Assembly: GCA_964508135.1 (NCBI GenBank)
Contig: CAZDSU010000029.1
Location: 1-64,000 of the forward strand
Direction: 5' to 3'
Source: UBA6168 sp964508135
Lineage (GTDB): Bacteria; Bacteroidota; Bacteroidia; Chitinophagales; Saprospiraceae
DNA length: 64,000 nucleotides
The notes under the pieces were generated by a model. That model was not told the origin of the DNA. It saw nothing but the letters and a program-made list of their open reading frames with translations, and made no database searches. The translations under genes were made by a program, and so were the position numbers. Each line of letters opens with the position of its first letter. Position 1 is the first letter of the stretch. This document shows positions 35,563-43,961 of the stretch, one piece after another.

Positions 35563-36381
35563 TCATCCCAAGGCCACGTCCAACACCATCATCAAACTGA
35601 AACCAATGAGGGTGGCAGCGGTGGCCATGTCGGTATTGCCAGCCTGTTGCGACTCCGGTATCAACTCTTCTATCACCACAAAAATCATGGCGCCTGCGGC
35701 AAAGGACAGCGCATAGGGCAGCACCCCTTGCATGGACAGCACCGCCCAGGCACCCAGTACGCCAAAAACCGGCTCCACCACGCCCGATAGTTGCCCGTAC
35801 CAAAAAGCCTTGCCACGGGACATGCCCTCCCGGCGCAGCGGCACGGACACCGCCGTTCCTTCTGGGAAATTTTGGAGGCCAATTCCGATGGCCAATGCCA
35901 CCGCCGCACCGATGGTGGCGGTCGGTAGGCCGTGCGCCACCGCACCAAATGCCACGCCCACGGCCAGTCCCTCCGGGATGTTGTGGAGGGTGATGGCCAG
36001 CACCAGCAGGATGCTCCGCCGCCAGCCCGTGGGTATCCCCTCCGCCTTTTCGAGGCCGGGGTGGAGGTGTGGCAACACCTTGTCAATGAGCACCATGAAC
36101 AGCCCTCCGCCCAAAAACCCGGTCACGGCAGGGAACCATTTTGGCCAACTGCTCACCGTCTCACTCATCTCGATGGCAGGTGCCAGCAATGACCAGAAGC
36201 TCGCCGCCAGCATCACGCCAGCAGCAAACCCCAACATGCTGTCCAACACTTTCTGGTTGAAATTCTTGAAGAAAAAAACCAAGCTCGCCCCGAGTGCAGT
36301 AACGCTCCAAGTAAAAATGGTGGCACCCAGCGCTTGCAGCACTGGATGCCATCCAGCGATTTGGTCAATCAAAGCCACCAT
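35563..36381 (-). CDS. ZIP-family metal transporter
   Basis: Inner-membrane protein of 272 aa from ATG 36381 (a TTG at 36393 would add four residues). About eight TM helices; TM4/TM5 carry the metal site motifs ITLHNIPEGLAVGVAF and GIGLQNFPEGTAVSVPL, as in bacterial ZupT-like transporters for zinc or other divalent ions. The variable loop is short (HLHPGLEKAEG). The gene follows the acetate transporter gene with a gap of about 12 nt, so the two likely form an operon. Confidence 0.92.
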   Translation of the reverse strand: MVALIDQIAGWHPVLQALGATIFTWSVTALGASLVFFFKNFNQKVLDSMLGFAAGVMLAASFWSLLAPAIEMSETVSSWPKWFPAVTGFLGGGLFMVLIDKVLPHLHPGLEKAEGIPTGWRRSILLVLAITLHNIPEGLAVGVAFGAVAHGLPTATIGAAVALAIGIGLQNFPEGTAVSVPLRREGMSRGKAFWYGQLSGVVEPVFGVLGAWAVLSMQGVLPYALSFAAGAMIFVVIEELIPESQQAGNTDMATAATLIGFSLMMVLDVALG

Positions 36382-36393
36382 AGCCAGCCGCAA

Positions 36394-36954
36394 TTAACCG
36401 ATGGGTAAAATCTCCCTGTTCCTCGTCTCGTTCAGCACCTCCGCCATGGCGAGGTAAATCGCCGAGGCACCGCAAATGATGCCTTCGTAACCAGCAATGG
36501 TGCCGATAAGCGCCGACCCCGTCCAGTCACGGATGGCCAGCAGGAAGAATAAAATCCACAGGCTGAGGAAAATGAACTGGAGCACCTTGTTCTTGTTGAG
36601 CGTGCCTATCCACATGAAAAAGGTAAAGACCCCCCATAGGAAAAGGAACCAGCCCATGTAGGGCACCTCGGTGGCAGCGCCCTTCGCCCAGCCAAATTCG
36701 GGGAAGACCCACAGTGCCACGAGCGTGATCCAGAAAAAACCATAGGAGATAAAGGCCGTCATGCCAAACGTGTTGCCCTTCTTGAACTCAAAGATGCCTG
36801 CGATGATCTGTGCGAGGCCACCGTAGAAAAGGCCCATTGCCAGTATCATGGCGCTGACTGGGAAGAAGCCTGCGTTGTGGATGTTGAGCAGGACAGTGGT
36901 CATGCCAAATCCCATGAGGCCCAACGGGGCCGGGTTCGATAATTTTGTTTCCAT
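36394..36954 (-). CDS. acetate uptake transporter (GPR1/FUN34/YaaH family)
   Basis: Membrane protein of 186 aa from ATG 36954 (METKLSNPAPLGLMGFGMTT). The family signature NPAPLGLMGFGMTT, six hydrophobic helices (MILAMGLFYGGLAQIIAGIFEF, FFWITLVALWVF) and the central segment EFKKGNTFGMTAFISYGFFW are all present. SatP-type proteins take up acetate or succinate. First gene of a pair with a ZIP transporter. Confidence 0.9.
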   Translation of the reverse strand: METKLSNPAPLGLMGFGMTTVLLNIHNAGFFPVSAMILAMGLFYGGLAQIIAGIFEFKKGNTFGMTAFISYGFFWITLVALWVFPEFGWAKGAATEVPYMGWFLFLWGVFTFFMWIGTLNKNKVLQFIFLSLWILFFLLAIRDWTGSALIGTIAGYEGIICGASAIYLAMAEVLNETRNREILPIG

Positions 36955-37186
36955 GTTGTTTTGATAATTTTGACCTAAAGGTATGATAGGTATTTGATGT
37001 TCCGCTTCACTCCTTGAAGGCTTTTTTTGCGAAACCCCCAAGGTGGAATCGAGCGGCAAGTTCCGTGGACGAGCCAAGGCGAATGATGAGGTTTGTCAGG
37101 CATCCGAATGAGGTTTGTCATATGCTCAGTAAAACCGTTGCTTCCGGTTTAAAACCATGCGCATTTTTGCGAGAAAAGCCTGAATC

Positions 37187-37480
37187 ATAAATTCTGCGCA
37201 AATAGGGGTTTGGGGGCGAAGCCCCAAAAAGCCCCCTCCCCCGACGAGCCGCCGAAGGCGGCGAGGAGGGGGTAACGGTGCATAATTTTTGATTTGCACA
37301 AAACCTACTAGTGCCATGTCAAAGCAATAATGACGGGTTAAAGCAAGGGGCTTGGGGCGGCGCAGCCGCCCCAAAAGACCCTCTCCCCCGACGAGCCGCC
37401 GAAGGCGGCGAGGAGGGGCAAATACGATAGTTTTTTTGACCCGTCATTATTTATTTGACAAAGCACTAGTGAGAAGTATA
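37187..37480. mobile_element. MITE-like element, TATAC family, copy D, split by copy E
   Basis: Left end ATTCTGCGCAAATAGGGG, right end GAGAAGTATA, with the TTTGCACAAAACCTACTAG box left of the break. Removing 37314-37464 and one target repeat restores a normal copy of about 136 bp. Confidence 0.75.
37314..37464. mobile_element. 151-bp MITE nested in copy D, 7-bp target duplication
   Basis: Flanked by ACTAGTG at 37307-37313 and 37465-37471. Ends ATGTCAAAGCAATAATGACG... and ...CGTCATTATTTATTTGACA are imperfect inverted repeats unlike those of family TATAC, yet the interior (CCGACGAGCCGCCGAAGGCG etc.) is the same as in copies A, C and D. Confidence 0.85.
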
Positions 37481-37621
37481 ATTCAATTGTGCCTTCGGCA
37501 TAAACCGCTTATGGTACAACCTCTTTGGGTGGGGAATTTTCATCGGAGGCCGGGCTTGGAAGCGCTGCTGGCCTCATGGCTCGGTTAGTGGCACTTGCTT
37601 TGCAACTTCCTTGCGAAGTCA

Positions 37622-38119
37622 TTGAAAACCACCATTTTCATATCATCCGGTGCCATCATGCTGTGCTTGACCCTGTTGGGGTCAAAGGCGCCCAACAGTT
37701 TGTTTGCCCAGCGCTACTGCAGCCAGCGTTTCCATTATTGCCTCGACTACCCGGCGTCGCTTTTCCCCAATCCTTTCTTCTCCGCTGACGAGGACAGCCT
37801 TATTTTCAAAACACCTGACCAGTTGGGCGAGGTGTCGGTCATCGGCACGGTGACCGATAAAAAGCAAGACTCGCACCTTGCCTTCGAGCAGCGGATGCGG
37901 GTGCTATCTGCCTCCGTCACTGGGCAACAGGTCAACATCCTCTCCATCATCAACGGCGACGACTACTACGAGGTAAACTTCCTCTACGGCAGCCACTGGT
38001 ACCACCAGAAGGCTGGCTTTTACCAAAATTATGATGTGCTGTTCACCATCCGAGTGCCCGTAAACCGACCGGAGCTGATGGTGAGGTTGAAGGAGGACGT
38101 GAGCATCCTATTTGATTGA
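37622..38119 (+). CDS. hypothetical exported protein
   Basis: Protein of about 165 aa. A TTG at 37622 gives a good signal peptide (KTTIFISSGAIMLCLTLLG ... NSLFA); other possible starts are TTG 37595 and ATG 37658. The mature part has Cys pairs (RYCSQRFHYCLDYP) and a beta-rich C-terminus (YEVNFLYGSHWYHQKAG). No family recognised. The stop lies inside the inverted repeat at 38114-38193. Confidence 0.6.
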   Translation: MKTTIFISSGAIMLCLTLLGSKAPNSLFAQRYCSQRFHYCLDYPASLFPNPFFSADEDSLIFKTPDQLGEVSVIGTVTDKKQDSHLAFEQRMRVLSASVTGQQVNILSIINGDDYYEVNFLYGSHWYHQKAGFYQNYDVLFTIRVPVNRPELMVRLKEDVSILFD

Positions 38120-38193
38120 CGGTTTTGGATTGACGAGTGACGATTGGTTACCTGTACGCCCAATCGTCACTCGTCAATCCAAAATCGTCAATC
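38114..38193. repeat. 34-bp-stem inverted repeat over two convergent stop codons
   Basis: Arms GATTGACGGTTTTGGATTGA... and their complement, with a 12-nt loop and about one mismatch. Includes the stop at 38117-38119 (+) and that at 38188-38190 (-). Built of repeated GATTGACG words. Confidence 0.8.
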
Positions 38194-39522
38194 CCTCCAC
38201 TCCAAAGTATTGTCGAACCCGCTCAATTTAAGGCTGTTCACCTGCCCGCCAGTTTGCGCCGCACCGACGTTCCCCTCAATCGTGATTTGGCTGTCCTTTT
38301 CCAAGTGCTTGCGGGTCTCAACCCTCCTATCTGGGTAGTTCACCTTTCCGTATTTCATGTCCACCTCAAACTTGAATTGGGCGCCTTCGGCAATGCTCAA
38401 AGTCAACTCCGTGTACTTTCCGTCAATGCCGATTTGGTTGAAATCCGCCGCCACGCCCTCCAGTTCCACCGTGTCGTCGAACGACTGCCTGAGGGTAAAC
38501 TGCTTGCCCAACTTCCCCACCCTATACTCCGTGTACTTGGAGTCCTCCGCTTCGATACGGCCCGCCACCTGCACCCGGTACTCGTCGTCGAACACATTGC
38601 CGAGCTTGAGGCTGCCCGCCGTTGTGATTTTGTACGCTGAATATTTCGTGTCCCGAATCTCCATATTCCCCACTTCCTCGGCGGTGAATTCGGCATCGAA
38701 CAGCATCATGCTCGCCCCGCCGATATTGGCAAACTTGAAGTCCGAGTACTTGTCATCCAGCGTCAATTGGCCGCCCACGCTGCCCACCTGCCAATGCTCG
38801 TCGTAGGTCTGGAGTTTCAAGTTGCCCGCCACATCGCCCATCACGAACTGCGAGTATTTGCTGGACACCTCGGCCTGCTGCACGTCGCCAGTGCGCACCT
38901 CTGAGTCGTAAATTTCCAGCTTGGCCATGCCAATGTTTTGAAGCTTGGCCTTGCCGTATTTCAGTTCGAGGTCGAGGGAGCCGCCGAGGTTGGCGGCCAC
39001 GAGGTCGCCACTGTAAAGCGACACCCGCAGCGCCCCGTTGTAGTCGTCGGCCAGCTCGATGCGGTCATACTTGTTCTCCAGCGAGAGCCGCTCGGGGTTG
39101 GGCACGAACAGCGTCATCTTCACCGTCATTTCGTTGATGCCCTTCACCTTGTGGCCATCCTTGTACTTGATGGTCATCCGGTTGTTGATGGTGTTGCAGC
39201 CCTCAATGCCGAGGTCAGTTTCCAGCCGAAGCTCGGTTGGCGACTCCGCCACCTCCACATCAAAGCGCCCCAGCACGTCCTCGATGCTCTCCTCGTCCGA
39301 GCCGGTCAGCAGCATTTCCGCTTCGAGGTGGATGCGCCCGTCGCCTGACTTTTTGATGGTCAGCGGACCGTACTGGTGGTTCGCCGCCACCGCCGACTTG
39401 GCGTCGAAGTCCTTTTTGATGACCTTGCTGCGCTCCAACTTCGCTGGCGCAAACGATTGCATCAGCGCCCAAACAGCCGCCGTTAACAGCAGCAGGCTAA
39501 ATCCTTTTTTCCAAAGCTTCAT
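38188..39522 (-). CDS. DUF4097-like exported beta-repeat protein
   Basis: Exported protein of 444 aa from ATG 39522 (MKLWKKGFSLLLL); an ATG at 39546 adds eight residues. After the signal the protein is built of beta-helix-like rungs (YDRIELADDYNGALRVS, LELKYGKAKLQNIG, VSSKYSQFVMGDVAG, KYSDFKFANIGG, TKYSAYKITTAG) with repeating K-Y-S/T, as in putative adhesins of the DUF4097 type. It overlaps the end of the upstream anti-sigma-like gene and is third in a sigma-anti-sigma operon; probably an envelope target of that circuit. Confidence 0.7.
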   Translation of the reverse strand: MKLWKKGFSLLLLTAAVWALMQSFAPAKLERSKVIKKDFDAKSAVAANHQYGPLTIKKSGDGRIHLEAEMLLTGSDEESIEDVLGRFDVEVAESPTELRLETDLGIEGCNTINNRMTIKYKDGHKVKGINEMTVKMTLFVPNPERLSLENKYDRIELADDYNGALRVSLYSGDLVAANLGGSLDLELKYGKAKLQNIGMAKLEIYDSEVRTGDVQQAEVSSKYSQFVMGDVAGNLKLQTYDEHWQVGSVGGQLTLDDKYSDFKFANIGGASMMLFDAEFTAEEVGNMEIRDTKYSAYKITTAGSLKLGNVFDDEYRVQVAGRIEAEDSKYTEYRVGKLGKQFTLRQSFDDTVELEGVAADFNQIGIDGKYTELTLSIAEGAQFKFEVDMKYGKVNYPDRRVETRKHLEKDSQITIEGNVGAAQTGGQVNSLKLSGFDNTLEWRD

Positions 39523-40219
39523 GGTATTTCCTTTTATTGATTTCATAATTGATTTGTTCCAGAATCTTGATTTTCAGTTCATAATACCGGATGAGCGTCT
39601 CCATGAGGCGCTCCCGTTGCGGCATGCCGCCGAGGTCACGCCGGGCCTCCTCCACCGAGATTTCGAGTTCATCCAGCTCGTTCAGCAAATCGGCGTAGGC
39701 CGCCCGGTTGAGGGTGTCGAGGCCGATTTCCCGCTGCTTCTGCGCCACCAACTGTTGCAACTGCCGTTCCTCCTCCGATAACTCCGATGCTGGCGCTATC
39801 GGGTCGGTGGGCTTTGCTTTTTTCACTAGCCGCTTTTTGTTCGGTCGGTGGCTCGGCGGGGTTGTTTTTTGCGCTTGCGCAATGTCCGCTTGTGCCGCTT
39901 GTGGCGTTTCTTTTTGCTCCGCATCGGGCTGACCAGGCTGCTCGGCGGGCTTGTTTTGCTCCGCAACGGGCACCTCCAACTTCTGCGGAGGCGCGGTCGG
40001 CACGGTCGAAGGCTTTTTGAAAAACAAAAGCCCCCACCCTGCCAGCGCCAGCACGAGTGCAGCAATGGACAGCATTTTCCAATTGAACCCAACTTTGGCG
40101 GGTGGCTTCTGCTGGACGGTTTTGGCACGTATCTTTTGCCACATGGCCTCCTCCGGCACGGCTTCCATGCGGTCGAGTTCGTCCCGATTTTCGAGGATGT
40201 ATTTTTCTAGGTCGCTCAT
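39497..40219 (-). CDS. putative membrane anti-sigma-like protein
   Basis: Protein of 240 aa from ATG 40219 (MSDLEKYILENRDELD). The short cytoplasmic N-terminus (DRMEAVPEEAMWQKI) is followed by a single TM helix (MLSIAALVLALAGWGLLFF), a long Pro/Gln/Ala-rich linker and a periplasmic coiled coil (SEEERQLQQLVAQKQREIG). It is encoded directly after an ECF sigma factor gene (12 nt apart), the usual place of anti-sigma factors in Bacteroidota; no zinc motif is visible. Role is inferred from topology and position. Confidence 0.7.
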   Translation of the reverse strand: MSDLEKYILENRDELDRMEAVPEEAMWQKIRAKTVQQKPPAKVGFNWKMLSIAALVLALAGWGLLFFKKPSTVPTAPPQKLEVPVAEQNKPAEQPGQPDAEQKETPQAAQADIAQAQKTTPPSHRPNKKRLVKKAKPTDPIAPASELSEEERQLQQLVAQKQREIGLDTLNRAAYADLLNELDELEISVEEARRDLGGMPQRERLMETLIRYYELKIKILEQINYEINKRKYHEALEKRI

Positions 40220-40231
40220 TTTCAATAATTT

Positions 40232-40774
40232 TCAATTTCCCAATTTCTCCCTCAAAAGCCGCCTCGCCCGCATGTACTGTGTCTTCGAGGTGGATTCCGT
40301 GATGCCGAGCATCTGGGCCACGTCCTGGTGACGGTAGCCTTCTAGTAGGTGTAGGTTGAACACGAGGCGGCAGCCGTCGGGCAGCCCGGCCATCGCCTCG
40401 TGGATGCGCCGGATGTCGTGCGCCCAAGCTGCCTCGTCCACCTCCGGTTCGTCAGGCGGGGCGGCCTGGCTGTCAAATGCCACGAGTTGGAGGCGGTTGG
40501 CTGTACGCAAGAAATTCAGCGTGGTGTTCACGGCGATGCGCTTGATCCAAGCGCCGAGGGTGCTTTCCCCCCGAAACGAATCCAGCTTTTCAAAGACCTT
40601 CACGAAGACCTCCTGCGTCAGATCCTCGGCATCCGAGCGGTTGGCCGTCAGGCGCAGCACGGTATGGAACATGGCCCCAACGTAGCGGCCATAGAGTTGC
40701 CGTTGCGCCTGCTCCTCGCCAGCAAGGCTGCGCCGCACCAGTTCTGTTTCCGATATGGTCTCGATGGCCGTCAA
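40232..40774 (-). CDS. ECF RNA polymerase sigma factor
   Basis: Sigma factor of 180 aa. Region 2: LYGRYVGAMFHTVLRLTANRSDAEDLTQEVFVKVFE; region 4: LPDGCRLVFNLHLLEGYRHQDVAQMLGITESTSKTQYMRARRLL. First gene of a three-gene operon with a TM anti-sigma-like protein and a DUF4097-like exported protein, suggesting an envelope-stress regulon. Confidence 0.93.
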   Translation of the reverse strand: MTAIETISETELVRRSLAGEEQAQRQLYGRYVGAMFHTVLRLTANRSDAEDLTQEVFVKVFEKLDSFRGESTLGAWIKRIAVNTTLNFLRTANRLQLVAFDSQAAPPDEPEVDEAAWAHDIRRIHEAMAGLPDGCRLVFNLHLLEGYRHQDVAQMLGITESTSKTQYMRARRLLREKLGN

Positions 40775-40882
40775 GTCAGTTTTTCCTCAAAGTTTGCGAA
40801 AAAAGTCGGGTGATTTTGTGATAAGGACGCGGAAGGGTTTGGATGGTTGGAAGGTGTGCGGGCGTTTTTTCAAAAAAGACAT

Positions 40883-40919
40883 AAAAAAAGCCGCCAGATG
40901 GATGTCCGGCGGCTTTTTT
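40883..40919 (-). terminator. strong bidirectional Rho-independent terminator
   Basis: AAAAAAAGCCGCC ... GGCGGCTTTTTT with A- and T-runs on both sides; 18 nt past the stop of the minus-strand gene at 40937. Confidence 0.9.
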
Positions 40920-40936
40920 ACATAATCGAGGTCTGC

Positions 40937-41389
40937 TTAGAATTCCTCAAACGTATTTACGATGGTTCCAAAAAACGGCACCTCAATGGTCAGTACCATT
41001 TTATTGTCCGTAAGTTCAGTGATGTCGTACTCTTCAACCACCGGAACCCCATTCTCTTCGTAGGTTAGGGTCAGGGTTTCGGGATCAGTCTTGTCAGAGA
41101 CAGACCAAGTGCCCATCGTCTCCTGTGGGTCGGTTGCTTCACATTTGGTTGCACCTTCGTCAAAATGGAGTTCGCCATCCTCATGGAAAGTTATGACGTC
41201 GTCCAAGTCACATGCATCAATGACAATTGGGGCACCACCCAACGTGCTGGACACAATCTTCCAATCATGTGCAGTGAGGAAATCCTTTGACGTCTTCTCA
41301 TCGTCCTTCTTGCAAGAAGTACCCACGAAAACAAGGGCAAGCATCAAAATGGTGAGCAGTGTGAAATTCTTTTTCAAGTTCAAAAACAT
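40937..41389 (-). CDS. lipocalin-like lipoprotein
   Basis: Exported lipoprotein of 150 aa: signal peptide with lipobox VFVGTSCKK. The mature part resembles small lipocalin-like proteins of Bacteroidota (FLTAHDWKIVSSTLGG, ITFHEDGELHFDEG, GTWSVSDKTDPETLTLTYE), with one pair of Cys that may form a disulfide. Ligand unknown. Single gene with a clear terminator. Confidence 0.75.
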   Translation of the reverse strand: MFLNLKKNFTLLTILMLALVFVGTSCKKDDEKTSKDFLTAHDWKIVSSTLGGAPIVIDACDLDDVITFHEDGELHFDEGATKCEATDPQETMGTWSVSDKTDPETLTLTYEENGVPVVEEYDITELTDNKMVLTIEVPFFGTIVNTFEEF

Positions 41390-41732
41390 GGTATAACTCA
41401 GTTTATGGCCTCGCCCCAGGCGTTCAATGGAACCCCTGTTGGCGCTGACCGGGTTTGCTTATTAAAAGGATTGATGGTTGTTCATCCCCAACCCTACCCA
41501 CTAAGGTTGGCAACAGGAAATTGGTTTGCCCCATCAGGCAGTTTTTTAATATGAACCGCTCCGCAAAGCATGGGGCTAATACGTTTGGGCGGGGATTGTG
41601 CTGCCTTCGGTGAAAAAAATCATCTGTATTTGCCGCAAGGAATCCCACTTCGTAACTTCGCCGCCGCTTCAGCGGCATCGGACTCGTCATGTCGCTGCAA
41701 GCTTTTTTCATCCAAAAAAAAATTCACGACTG
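41390..41732. other. 343-bp divergent spacer
   Basis: Contains a promoter candidate for the + strand lipoprotein (41629-41660). The minus frame 41424-41711 has no signal, motif or RBS and is considered spurious. Confidence 0.45.
41629..41660 (+). promoter_or_regulatory. candidate Bacteroidota promoter
   Basis: TTTG and TAACTTCG separated by 20 nt, 73 nt before the lipoprotein start; resembles TTTG...TAnnTTTG. Confidence 0.35.
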
Positions 41733-42122
41733 ATGCGCAAGACCATTTTCGCTCTCACGCTCTTTTCGCTCTCACTGCTCTTCGTAGCCTACTCCTGCGG
41801 CAAGGACAGCTCCGGCGTTGACTACGCTGCCAACGCCGATTGCTCCGCCATTGTCGCAGCGGACAACACCTATTCCAACAGCATCAAGGCCATCCTCGAC
41901 GCAAATTGTGCCACCGCTGGCTGCCAAGATGCCGTCACTGCTGGCGAGGGCATTGACCTCTCCGACTACGCCAAGTCAAAAATTGCTTTTGATAAAAAGG
42001 ATGTCCTCTGCGCCATCCACCACGGCAGCGGCTGCGAGCCAATGCCAAGCGGAGGTAGCCAACTCAGCAACTCGGACATCAACAAGATTGACTGCTGGGT
42101 GAAGAGTGGGTATTTGAATTGA
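41733..42122 (+). CDS. haem-lipoprotein-like protein lacking the haem histidine
   Basis: Exported lipoprotein of 129 aa from ATG 41733 with lipobox VAYSCGKD. The segment SIKAILDANCATAGCQD resembles the 'CxxxGCH' site of small Bacteroidota cytochrome-like lipoproteins found near sugar enzymes, but the axial His is replaced by Gln. Later motifs IDLSDYAKSK and MPSGGSQLSNSDINKIDCWVKSG match that family. It may therefore not bind haem. The next gene, a DUF5009-type acyltransferase, follows after about 50 nt. Confidence 0.7.
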   Translation: MRKTIFALTLFSLSLLFVAYSCGKDSSGVDYAANADCSAIVAADNTYSNSIKAILDANCATAGCQDAVTAGEGIDLSDYAKSKIAFDKKDVLCAIHHGSGCEPMPSGGSQLSNSDINKIDCWVKSGYLN

Positions 42123-42173
42123 GGATTTGAGGCCACCGCTCTACCAAGATTTCGGTTTCCGACATCAAACAAA

Positions 42174-43259
42174 ATGAAAAACCGCTTCCTGTCGCTCGAT
42201 GCCTTTCGGGGCGTCACCATGTTCCTGCTCGCTGGCGAGGCTGCGCTGATGTACGACTCGTTGGCGCAGGCGTTCCCGGAGGGAAATTGGTTGCACGGAG
42301 TGGTGGAGCAGTTCCACCACCACCCTTGGAAGGGGCTTCGGTTTTGGGACCTGATTCAGCCGTTTTTTATGTTTATCGTGGGAGTGGCCATGCCGTTTTC
42401 GTTGCAAAGTCGGCTCGGTCGGGGCGACACTTGGGGGCTGTGCCTCCGGCATATTCTCTGGCGCAGCTTTCTCTTGTTCCTGTTCGGCACGGGGCTGCAC
42501 TGCGTGTACAGCGGCAAGATGGTGTTCGAGCTTTGGAACGTGCTGACGCAACTCTCCTTCACCATCCCAGTCACCTTCCTGCTCATGCGCACCCCTTGGA
42601 AGGTGCAGTTGGGCGTTTCCTTCCTGCTGCTGGCCATCACCGAAATCTGCTACCGAGCTTATTCGCCAACCCCCTTCATCATGGACCAAAACTTCGGCAG
42701 CATGGTGGACCTGCTCCTGATGGGCAAGCTCAACAACGGTGGCGGTTGGGTCACGATCAACTGTGTGCCTACGGCAGCACACACCATCTGGGGAGCGCTC
42801 TGTGGTAAGTTGCTACTGTCCGATACCCCCGATTTCCGAAGGGTGAAAATCCTCGTCGCGGCGGGCATCGTCGGGCTGGTCATTGGCTACGGGCTGCACT
42901 GGGCGGGCATCACGCCCATTGTCAAGCGCATCTCCACCACGGCATTTGCCTTTGCGTCGGGCGGGTGGGCGCTGCTGGCACTGGCCTTGTTTTACTGGCT
43001 GATTGACCTCCGAAAAGTGCAGGGTTGGACCTTCCCGTTTGTGGTCGTGGGCATGAACTCCATTTTCATTTACCTTTTCTTCGAAACGGTCGGGGTGCAG
43101 TGGCTGGTGCCGACCGTCCGCATTTTCAACGATGGGTATCTCGGGGCGCTCGGCCTTGGCAAGGCGGCGCTGGCCGTCACCAATTCGCTGCTGGTTTGGG
43201 CCATCTACTGGGGGCTGTGCAAGTTTCTGCACAAGCACAAGATTTTTTTCCGCATCTGA
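42174..43259 (+). CDS. DUF5009/HGSNAT-like membrane acyltransferase
   Basis: Polytopic membrane protein of 361 aa. Start motif RFLSLDAFRGVTMFLLAG and the HHHPWKGLRFWDLIQPFFMFIVGVAMPFS segment are characteristic of heparan-alpha-glucosaminide N-acetyltransferase-like (DUF5009) proteins; about ten TM helices. The Asp/Arg of SLDAFRG and the His cluster are probable catalytic residues. In bacteria these probably transfer acetyl groups to surface glycans. Likely linked to the preceding lipoprotein gene. Confidence 0.9.
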   Translation: MKNRFLSLDAFRGVTMFLLAGEAALMYDSLAQAFPEGNWLHGVVEQFHHHPWKGLRFWDLIQPFFMFIVGVAMPFSLQSRLGRGDTWGLCLRHILWRSFLLFLFGTGLHCVYSGKMVFELWNVLTQLSFTIPVTFLLMRTPWKVQLGVSFLLLAITEICYRAYSPTPFIMDQNFGSMVDLLLMGKLNNGGGWVTINCVPTAAHTIWGALCGKLLLSDTPDFRRVKILVAAGIVGLVIGYGLHWAGITPIVKRISTTAFAFASGGWALLALALFYWLIDLRKVQGWTFPFVVVGMNSIFIYLFFETVGVQWLVPTVRIFNDGYLGALGLGKAALAVTNSLLVWAIYWGLCKFLHKHKIFFRI

Positions 43260-43345
43260 AGGCGTTAAAGTCTGTTAAATGCTTGCATCCACGCCTTTTT
43301 TCACGGAGACTTGCCTGCGCAAATCAAGCAACTCAATTTCATTTC

Positions 43346-43729
43346 GTGCACAAAATCGCCTTCATACTCGCCATTCAGTTTGCTGTGCTCAGCACACAGC
43401 CCTTGTGGCAGCCGCTGAAGCAGCCGCTGAAGCAGGCGTTGTTTGGCAGTTGCGGGGAGTCAGCGTGCAGTGTGGAAATGATGGCATGTGCGGCCTCCCC
43501 CACCCTTCCCGGTTGCCCGGAGGGCAATGAGGATGAAAGCTCACCGGACGGTTGCTGCGTGCCATTCCAGTGCTGCTTTACCTGCTGTTGCTACTGCCAG
43601 CAGGCTGCGCAGTTGCCCGATTTTGCCGAAGGCGAAAAGAACACACGCCCCAACGAGCAAACCAAAACCCTCCGTTCCACCATCACCAACGAGCATTTTC
43701 AGCCCCCAGAGTTTTCGCATCACAGCTAA
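43346..43729 (+). CDS. Cys-rich exported protein
   Basis: Protein of 127 aa beginning at GTG 43346 (MHKIAFILAIQFAVLS), which gives a clean signal-like N-terminus; no ATG fits. About 17 Cys are clustered in the middle (GESACSVEMMACAAS, GCCVPFQCCFTCCCYCQQ), suggesting metal or sulfur binding. The C-terminal half is polar. The next small Cys-rich gene follows. No known family; probable but unproven gene. Confidence 0.6.
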   Translation: MHKIAFILAIQFAVLSTQPLWQPLKQPLKQALFGSCGESACSVEMMACAASPTLPGCPEGNEDESSPDGCCVPFQCCFTCCCYCQQAAQLPDFAEGEKNTRPNEQTKTLRSTITNEHFQPPEFSHHS

Positions 43730-43829
43730 CCAGCCCAGCGGGATGCTGTGGTTGGACGAGTTCATTTTTTCCGGTGGGCAAATAGCGAAAACGTCATTTC
43801 TCCACCACCTTCTTTTAAAATCCATTTTT

Positions 43830-43949
43830 ATGAAACGTGCAATCTTGATAGGTTTGGCCATCACGGCCATCGCAGGTGCGGTTTACGCAATGGTTAGCGG
43901 CTGCTGTGGTGGCATCTGCGAGCCAGGCTGCTGCCCCCCTTTCTGCTAA
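43830..43949 (+). CDS. 39-residue membrane peptide with Cys-rich tail
   Basis: MKRAILIGLAITAIAGAVYA is a signal or TM segment, followed by VSGCCGGICEPGCCPPFC with six Cys in four clusters. ATG 43830 is preceded by an AT-rich region with a weak RBS. Together with the Cys-rich protein at 43346 it suggests a small metal- or redox-related locus. Confidence 0.6.
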   Translation: MKRAILIGLAITAIAGAVYAMVSGCCGGICEPGCCPPFC

Positions 43950-43961
43950 ATAATTAGGTGC

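Larger units (their letters stand above)
36955..37594. other. 640-bp spacer occupied by nested MITEs
   Basis: Only the nested elements D and E (37187-37480) are recognised. The remainder has no convincing gene. Confidence 0.5.
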
